DNA from: Whalleya microplaca
Lineage: Eukaryota; Ascomycota; Sordariomycetes; Xylariales; Xylariaceae
DNA length: 64,000 bases
Reading direction: 5' to 3'
Assembly: GCA_022497155.1 (NCBI GenBank)
Contig: MU385720.1
Location: forward strand, 1 to 64,000
The notes beneath the pieces are model-generated. The model made no database searches, was not told the DNA's origin, and saw nothing but the letters and a program-made list of their open reading frames with translations. Positions within the stretch are counted from its first letter, which is position 1; every line of letters begins with the position of its first letter. Below, piece by piece: positions 56,794 to 64,000 of this stretch. The position numbers and the translations under genes were made by a program.

Positions 56794-59553
56794 CTAGGAG
56801 AAGTCGTCGGCGGTTGGCGACATTGCCAGGCGTCCGAGGCGTGGTATCAGCTCCTTGGTTTCGCGCACGATCTCGAAAGCAATGGGCGGTAGAGTCTGTG
56901 TCCACATACGCCATTCGCGATCCGTCTCTCCAAGTCCCTGGTCTGCCAAGTCCCTGCCACGCTCACCAGCTTCAAGCAGACGCTGGCGGCAGCCAGACAA
57001 GCGATCGAGCATATTGTCGCCGCCGGTGTGGGCTTCGGTCTCGGCGACGACCTTGCCAACGGCGTCAGAAATCGAATTTATTTGGTCGTTAATCTGTTGA
57101 ATGGGCGCATCGCCGCGAATGGAGCTGACTAGACTTTGTATTGTCTGGACCATCCCCTCTATCTGGTCTTCAAGGAAGATCTTCAAGTCTTCAGTTTTTG
57201 TGTCCGGGCGCCCATAGCCATTGGGAGCCGAAGAAAGGGTCTTGTTCAGTCCCATAAAAGTCATCCCATTTACTCCACCACCATTGCGACTATACTGCGA
57301 GTCCGACTCTCTCGGTGAACCTACAGGACTGTACGCGGAGGAATTGGCACTATCACGTATTCCTGCCCGCAGACCTTGGAACGGCGGCGGGGGTACTAGC
57401 GGCGAGTCTGGTCCGTTCACATTCGTATTGCGGTTGGAGAAGAACCCGGTCGAGTCAACAGGCGTAACAGTACCATCGTCATCATCTTCGAGTTCACCCG
57501 CCGGGGTGGCACGTATCTTGACGGTGCGCAAGAGTTCCACTAAAGCAGCTACGAGGTGAGAGGCAGCCGCATCAAGCAAAGAAACGGGGGATATTCCGGC
57601 TGCGGATGCGAAGTTCTTCGAGGCAGTAATCAAGTTATTGGCGGTGGCAGACACACGGCTCTTGAGCTTTTGCTGTTGTTGAATAATCGCCTGGTCGTTA
57701 GGCTGCGAGTCATCCATATCTTTGGTGATACGCCGGACGCTGACGACGACTGCTTTCATAGAATCAATCACCTTGTCGGGATTTTCGGTTCGCGCCGTCC
57801 GCAACAGTTCGTCGATGGCGATCTGGAACTTCGTGACATGTACATCTTTGACGAGGCCGTTTTCCTCCGTAAAGCCTTTTTCTCGAACATACTTGGCGGC
57901 GTCTTGCTCGATCGTCAAGCCCATCGACGACGCGCGCATATTGCGGAGTTGAGTCTTCGTACGAGCGTAGCGATTCCTCCAGTCTCGGACTTCTTGCTCT
58001 AGCTGTTCAACCGTCTTCTCTAGCTCGGCCTGTCTCTCCCAAGAGGCACCGTGTTGTTCCGATAGCGCCTTCATCTCTCGCAGAAACTCTCGGGCTTCTT
58101 GTCTAGCATCATCCGTGACCCGCTGTTGATCTTCGAGTGTCATACGCAGTTCTTGGTTTTCCCTCGCGACATCGGAGTCTCCTCCCATACCTCGACTATT
58201 TTGCTGAGCGTCTTCAATTTCCTCTCTCAACCTCCGCGTCTCCATGGCATGGTCGTCTCTCATACGATCGATTTCGTCTCGCATCGAGTCATTGAGGTTC
58301 TGCGCCTCGGTAAGTCTGCTTTCGAGACTTATTCGCACGTCGTCCCATTCCTTTTTATCTACGTTCGTAGCCGTGGCTCGGGACCGTTCACCATCCATCA
58401 AGGTGTTTAGCTCGTCATCTTTCTTCCTCATCTGGTCTTCCATGCTGTCTATCTTTTCTCGTAATTCTCGCACTTGAAGTTGGTAGTCATCGATAAGTTT
58501 CTTATCCACCTAAAAAGAAAGTTAGTAAGCGTGAAACCTGTGACACTCGATCGAACTTACTTCAGAAGTGCCACCACTGGTACCAATGCTTCTCTTGCTT
58601 GCTCGATTTTCTAAGCCGAAGGCTTCATTATCATCATCATTCGATCCGACACCGTCGTCATCCTCCTCAACCATGGTACTCTTATTTGGTACAATTGTAT
58701 TGCTCTGAAACTGTTTCGGAAGCGGTCTGTCGTAATTTCCATTTGGTAGGCCAGGTGATGGCGGTATGGGGTAATCGCTGTTAACTCTGGCTATTCCCGA
58801 GCGGATCGAGCTGGCATCGGAGGGTCGTCGCATACGACTGGGTCCACGCATGCCACTGATCGGTGTGCCGGCTCGGCTCGGGGGGCCGGAGCTCATTCGA
58901 GGAACCTCCCCAGCAATGAAACGAGGAATACGTCTCTCCAATTCGCAGAAGACATCTGTCGCCAGATCTCTAAATCTTGGCGGACCAAGTGTGGACAGCT
59001 TCTGACGCGCTTGGTTGCGCTTCGGGTGGAAATTGTCTTCGGGTAACAGGTAGGTGGGCGGACCGACATTGGGAGGAGCATTGGGCGGTCTCCGACTGTA
59101 AGCTTGCCGTCGTATTAACTCATCGAAGACGTCGGTAGAAAGTTCGAGGAATTGAATTGACGACAAGCGCAGTAATTTGTCGCGTGCCTTGTTGGGCGGA
59201 GGGTTGGGCCGGCCATCTTTGGAGGTCGAGGCTAAGTACCTCTTGAGCGCAATGTAGTGCTCTCCGAGGACAGCCTCGGTGCCCTCGTCCCGAAGGCTCC
59301 TCCCGCTCTCGCTTCCAGCGTAGGCGCTGGAGCGTCCGACCGAGGGGGGAGGAGAGGGACCGCCGACACTCCTGGGGCCGGGCGGGAAGCCATTCATATT
59401 CCCGGCGGAACCACCAGAGTCTGGCGGGGAAACTGGACCGCGGGGATTCGGATAGGGACCGTCGTTGTCGAGATTCTGATACTTGGAAATACCAGACCAT
59501 TCGCTGGGAGGGCCTACAGAGACAGGTGAGAGCGGCGCATTTCGAGTATTCAT
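56794..59553 (-). CDS. spaA: SpaA/Spa2, polarisome scaffold protein
   Basis: Two exons, 59553-58561 and 58509-56794, with a 51-bp intron (GTAAGT donor, CTAAC branch, TAG acceptor). It encodes 902 residues. After a Pro/Gly/Ser-rich N terminus come two Spa2 homology repeats at about 121-150 (KARDKLLRLSSIQFLELSTD) and 179-212 (QARQKLSTLGPPRFRDLATD). A long coiled coil follows from about 335 to 550 (QLQVRELREKIDSMEDQMRK and onward). The conserved C-terminal helical domain (about 755-895) includes DQIEGMVQTIQSLVSSIRGD. Spa2 proteins organise the polarisome at hyphal tips with formins and Bud6 and bind MAPK kinases. The architecture matches the fungal orthologue well. Confidence 0.92.
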
Positions 59554-62500
59554 GGTAAAGACAATCGAAAATTGGACGCGAGGTTGGTTGCCGTCCTACA
59601 ACAAAGGAGACGGAGAATTAGGGGGCTGCGCGCCACGTGAGAAAGAGGAATTGAGGCGGCCGCGAGGCGTTTCCAGGCCAGGCCAGTCTAGTGCAAACCG
59701 ATCCAATACGGTTCTCTCGATTCAGCCAATTCAGCCAGTTCTAATCCCTTCCCCATCCAGTTTTTCTCAGTTCGGCCTGAGCAAAAAAAGGAGCGCTGGG
59801 ACAGGCCGACAAGGACCGATACGATGTTGTTATTTGAAGTTGATAGCGCCCTACTGACCGAAATAACAACGATAGGCAATGTCGTGTTAGGGCGGGAAGA
59901 AGTCGAGGTACGACAACCCGATGTATGTAGTGCAATCGGGAAATTGTATGCTGTTATGGTTCCCCGTCCACGTGCCAAATTGCACGATAAGAAATAATAG
60001 CGCGGTTGGAGAAAAAAGGACAGGATACGACCCGTTTAACAAGACAAGAACCAAAGCGAGGGAATTATTAGATTAGAGAAAAGAAGGTGTAGTTGGAGTA
60101 GTTGGATGGTGGCTAGTGGTGAGGGAGTGTCTCAAACCTCAGCGAGGGAAATGCCACCTGATGGATCAATCAATGGATGTTCAGGGCAGAAGGAATCCTG
60201 CAGGTACGATTACAGCACATGCATATGTACGGAGTACGGAGTAGAGGTAGGTTATCGTATCGTATCGTATCGTATCATACAAACATGTATATGTATGTAC
60301 ACGGCCAAGCGACGAAAAACAGAAAAAGGACGAAGCTGCGTATGCGTAAGTGCGTAGGTCATGTATGTAGGTCATGTAGTATACTAGACTACTAGGTAGA
60401 CTGCAATTGCAGAAAATGGGAGACGCCGAGATTTGAATTGAACATCAACTGGAACAAATGGTGCAAATGGTAAGAGCATGAAACCGCGAAGTGGTTGCAG
60501 CAGGGATCACGGTCGGGTCTGGCCAATTGGGAAAGGGGGTGGGGAGACCGATACCCTGTCTCTGCCAGTGGGACGGGGCACCCGGGGGGTTTTGGCCTTG
60601 GTCCCCTGACTCTCTAGCTTCATTTGTACAGAGTAATCACTGCCAGACACTGCCCAGGTGGTCAAGAATACCTGTACAAGTATCTATGACTATTCTGTAC
60701 CTACCATACATATGTGCATGCGTACTATTCTGTATACATAGTAGACTGTAATTACTATAGTATAGCAATTAGTGCTTTTAGGCTTCTACTTACCTGCTTG
60801 CTGCTACCTAGGTACTACTATGTATGTAGGTACATTATAGAGCCCTTCCTCCTGCACAACTGTTCCCCCTTTTTGCAGGTAGGAATCACATCCAATGCTA
60901 CTATCTCCGAATCTCAGTCATTTCTAACCTTGTTGTTTTCTTCTCCATCAACATATACGGAATATGTATTGACTCATTTATACGTCCAGTGACCATAATG
61001 AATTATGGGTTATGGGTTAGATGAACAAATTCCCACTTCTATCCGTTCTTAGTCATTAGTACCAGTATTTGTGCGGTGCAACCGTAGCAGTCTATCAATT
61101 ATTATTTGCAGTTGGGCGCTATTTTCATCGTCAGAGAGATCGTCGGCGACGGCTTCCTAACCGACGGCGTAGCGGGATGCAGATCGAGATTAGGAGGATC
61201 GACAGTTTGCTTTCCCATCTTGTTCCTATATATTATCAAGTACTGCATAGTATTCAGCTTCGTGGGGTTTTCGCTACACATGCAGACATGCTCAAACGTC
61301 GAATAACAGGAAAAAGTCGAGAGGCAGAGAGGGATGGCGGATGGCCTAGTTCATCAGATCTTGCTCTAGCCTCGATGCAACCCCTGACTAACCTGCACTA
61401 TGAATTCGACACGTCGGATCTAACTCTTGATTGGCTGGCATAGCTAGCATCGTCTGATTGCTTCGAGTTTAAGCCGCTGACATCTCTGGCGCGCGCTACT
61501 AACGGCATACCAAAGTTCCAACTACCTACCATGTAGTACGTATGCGATGTATTATACGAGGCTGGGTCTTGGAGATGGATTGAAAGGTCTTCACTGGCTA
61601 GACTCGCTGAGACAAGGTTATCTCTATCCGGTTCGCGACTCATGACTCGAAATAAGGGCGACTGTATTCGGATAGGATGGATTTATAATCTAGTTACGGA
61701 GTCGTAAAGACGTGTACGCATATCCCAAGTACCTGAAGAAAAAACTTGACATGACCTGACAATGAGGCCCCTGATATGCAGGATAAAGCCTTCAAATTAT
61801 TGAGCTTATTTGTTCTCCCGGAACTTCAAGGATTTCCTTCCATTCACCGTATGTATGTAAGATCTAGGTAGATATTCTGGACGCCGCCTGGAATTTTAGG
61901 GACCGAAATACCCCTGCCATTTTTGGGAATTTTCCCCTGGTGTGTCTTCAAGTTTAGCTCTGAAAGAACACCAATGGGAGAGCGAGGACCTGCATCCAGC
62001 TCCAATTATATACTGCGATCCTCTTGCACTGGTTTTATCCCTGAAGTTCGGGTTTAACATCTTCGAGCCTCAGTTGAGAAACCTACGTCGTAGAGAGCAG
62101 GATCAAAAGTTACACTGCCAGCTAGGTAGAGAATTACATTGCCTAATCTGATTAATTATTTGAGTGAGTATTGACTCGGTGACTCCTTCAACAATTATAT
62201 AATGCGGAACCACAATTTCAACGTATTATTATTCAGTTTATTTCGCCTAGTTGCAAATACCACATTAGAAGCCCGCGAAGAAGTCTCCAGGCTTGCCAAG
62301 GTACTGTGATCTAGGCTTTTGAGATCCATGACTTCCATGTGTATCCACTCCCAGGCGGCCGGTGATGGACCCCGGAAGTTAGATCTTGGTCGTAGACGAG
62401 ATACAGCTTTGCTGCTGCTTCGGACAACACAAGCTAAGCCACCTTTCAAAATCAAGGTACGAAGTTGCATATGAATAACCAGAGATAGATTGTATGCGCG

Positions 62501-63643
62501 GGTTTCATCCTGTGAGGTATCTTCAATGTCTGGAGTGTTTGAGTATCAGCCAACATGCATGGGCGAATCCCCCGGTATCCATAAGGGGTACGCGTACACT
62601 CCAGCCTAGCAGCCCTAGCCAGGCATTTCCGAGCGATTTTATTGCAACTTCATCCAGTAGACTTACTACATATGTATGTAGTATATTCAATTTCGTAAAA
62701 TTTCTACACTAGATTGTTTATTTGCACTTGGGGGGGAAATAGACGGTGTGGGTTTTGGATAGTGCAAAGTCTAAGCCACCCGGAATGCTGGGGACTGTAA
62801 TCTCGGTAGACAGGTGCAGCAGCGCCTCACCCTGCCGCCCCTGAAATCCTCGTCTTACTGTATTATACATACCGAATGTCTATGTTTCTCATACAGGGGC
62901 CGCTCTTGGGCAATTTCTGCGTTTCATCCAGTTTGGGCACTGCTCGCGATAATGTCCGAAGCAAATATGAGAGCTGGCTGAAGGTGAGTTTGACATTATT
63001 TTCAGTTGACCTTGGTGGTCACGGGTCCTCTCCCGGGACCAGGGATCAAAACCACATGGCCGAGCTGGCACAGGCCACTGATCAGCAACGGGAAGGCAAG
63101 CAACAGAGCCGCATGTTACGTAGACAATTAACAGGCTTGGCATTAAAACTTGGCGACAGAGTTTCTTTCATCATGTGATGGGGTTTATGAAGCAGATGTC
63201 AAAACATGTAAAGAGGATATCGAACTAAAATTGTGAGCCTTGCAACAGTGACTCTAGACGTAAGGAGTTGTGGGCAATTCACTTCACGATCCCTTCTAGC
63301 TACATGTCTGTAGTGTGATATCATGGAAGTCGATTTGCGACGTCGCGATTCCCTTGGGAATAACGTGGCCTCTAAGCCTAGAAATGAGCTGTCTAGACCG
63401 ATGTCACACGCCGATGTTCAAGAGCAGCCATCAAAAGGATTGGGTCTTGATCCCTATTACGCTGCCATAGAGCAGCCTCATGTTGAGTTTGACAAAGTAG
63501 CCAATAGTATCATAACGGGATAGACAGTCTATTCAAAGCCTTCACCTTACGAGATCGATGTTAGATCAGTCGCAGAGCCTGTAAAAGCCGTCCCTATTGT
63601 GTACGAAAAATATCAATTCTGGGTATCATAACAAACAAAAAGC
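59554..63643. other. Long intergenic region upstream of SpaA
   Basis: About 4.1 kb without a supported gene. It includes the SpaA promoter and leader and a pentanucleotide microsatellite. Frames at 61069, 62195, 62876 and 63323 show no family motifs, and several lack ATG starts. No tRNA or transposon is recognised. Confidence 0.5.
60255..60280. repeat. (TATCG)n pentanucleotide microsatellite
   Basis: Four to five units of TATCG run in tandem in the SpaA upstream region. No function is evident. Confidence 0.85.
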
Positions 63644-64000
63644 TCAAAACCAGGCCAGCGTCCATGTAGCTGGCAAATGCGGCCATCTCTCCTGCCACTC
63701 TCCGATGATCTCCGGGACTCGTTCATCGAACGAAGCTCTGCTAGCAGCGCTAGCCATATCGAACGACACAGCTCCCACAGCTTCCCGTTCCTCCTTGGCA
63801 GCCTTATTCAGCGAATCTGCGAGATCGAGGATACCGCGTCCTCCTATTGAGGCCTCCTCATGGTTGTCCTTGATATCAACGTTGATGACGTGAACGGGTC
63901 TGTTTAGAGGAGCTCCGCGGTTCATGAGATCGTCGATGACGGCGTCCCAACATCGCTCCTCGCAGGTGATAACCACGTCTACCACGCCACCTTCTGTTCC
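63644..64000 (-). CDS. SSU72: SSU72 RNA polymerase II CTD phosphatase, C-terminal part (truncated by window edge)
   Basis: The frame is open to the right edge of the window, so the 5' part, including the catalytic CX5R loop, lies outside. The visible 118 residues read [38 protein letters not shown], an [15 protein letters not shown] helix and the terminal [24 protein letters not shown] and [16 protein letters not shown] are diagnostic of Ssu72. Ssu72 removes Ser5/Ser7 phosphates from the polymerase II tail as part of the cleavage and polyadenylation factor in the nucleus. Compared with the usual wording, some insertions occur before the last helix, which is common in fungi. Confidence 0.93.
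   Translation of the reverse strand, partial: GTEGGVVDVVITCEERCWDAVIDDLMNRGAPLNRPVHVINVDIKDNHEEASIGGRGILDLADSLNKAAKEEREAVGAVSFDMASAASRASFDERVPEIIGEWQERWPHLPATWTLAWF

Noticed and set aside
1..64000. CRISPR arrays, rRNA or tRNA genes
   Set aside because: No regularly spaced repeats and no tRNA-like B-box sequence or rRNA was recognised anywhere by reading; a tRNA scan could still find one.

Overview
The window looks like nuclear DNA of a filamentous ascomycete (Pezizomycotina). Four things suggest this. There is an AT-rich island in which a retrotransposon has been mutated almost only by C-to-T and G-to-A changes, the pattern of repeat-induced point mutation (RIP). Introns are short (about 50-145 bp) with GTAAGT/GTGAGT-type donors and CTAAC-like branch points. 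Several genes are fungal single-copy housekeeping genes (SpaA/Spa2, Rtc1/WDR24, a UVRAG/Vps38-type protein, Ssu72). The rest are typical fungal metabolic genes. All gene models were built by hand from the sequence; splice sites were chosen so that reading frames and family motifs join.

Layout. Bases 1 to about 15130 are an AT-rich, gene-free island. It contains one full-length but dead Ty3/gypsy element (2725-10221) with 191-bp LTRs, a 5-bp target duplication, and recognisable gag, protease, reverse transcriptase, RNase H, integrase and chromodomain remnants, inserted into older AT-rich sequence. From about 15.3 kb base composition becomes normal. Bases 15.7-19.3 kb hold an alpha/beta hydrolase and a membrane-anchored P-loop sulfotransferase, both on the minus strand. 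Bases 19.3-26.8 kb are gene-poor. Bases 26.8-30.5 kb hold an unrecognised 277-residue protein gene and a five-exon GMC alcohol oxidase gene. Bases 32.8-39.4 kb hold two convergent housekeeping genes: a UVRAG/Vps38-type subunit (plus) and Rtc1/WDR24 (minus). Bases 40.4-46.2 kb hold a dihydrodipicolinate-synthase-family aldolase, a dihydroxyacetone-synthase-type transketolase and a six-bladed propeller (SMP-30-like) protein. Bases 47-54 kb hold a small unknown protein, a MITE, a RidA-family protein, a MARVEL membrane protein and a further small unknown. Bases 54.8-59.6 kb hold a SANT/Myb protein and the polarisome scaffold SpaA. The right edge carries the 3' part of an SSU72 gene.

How the genes relate. 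Most are unconnected. The one suggestive pairing is an alcohol-oxidase-like GMC enzyme (28.4-30.5 kb) and a dihydroxyacetone-synthase-like transketolase (42.4-44.8 kb) with a class I aldolase beside it. The first two families are the oxidation and assimilation steps of methanol use in yeasts, but both proteins lack a C-terminal peroxisomal tripeptide here and two housekeeping genes lie between them. A functional link is therefore inference. I did not find a convincing previously undescribed system. The best leads are the retroelement's long extra 3' region and RIP strand patches, the two inverted-repeat elements, and the C1/C3 enzyme pairing.
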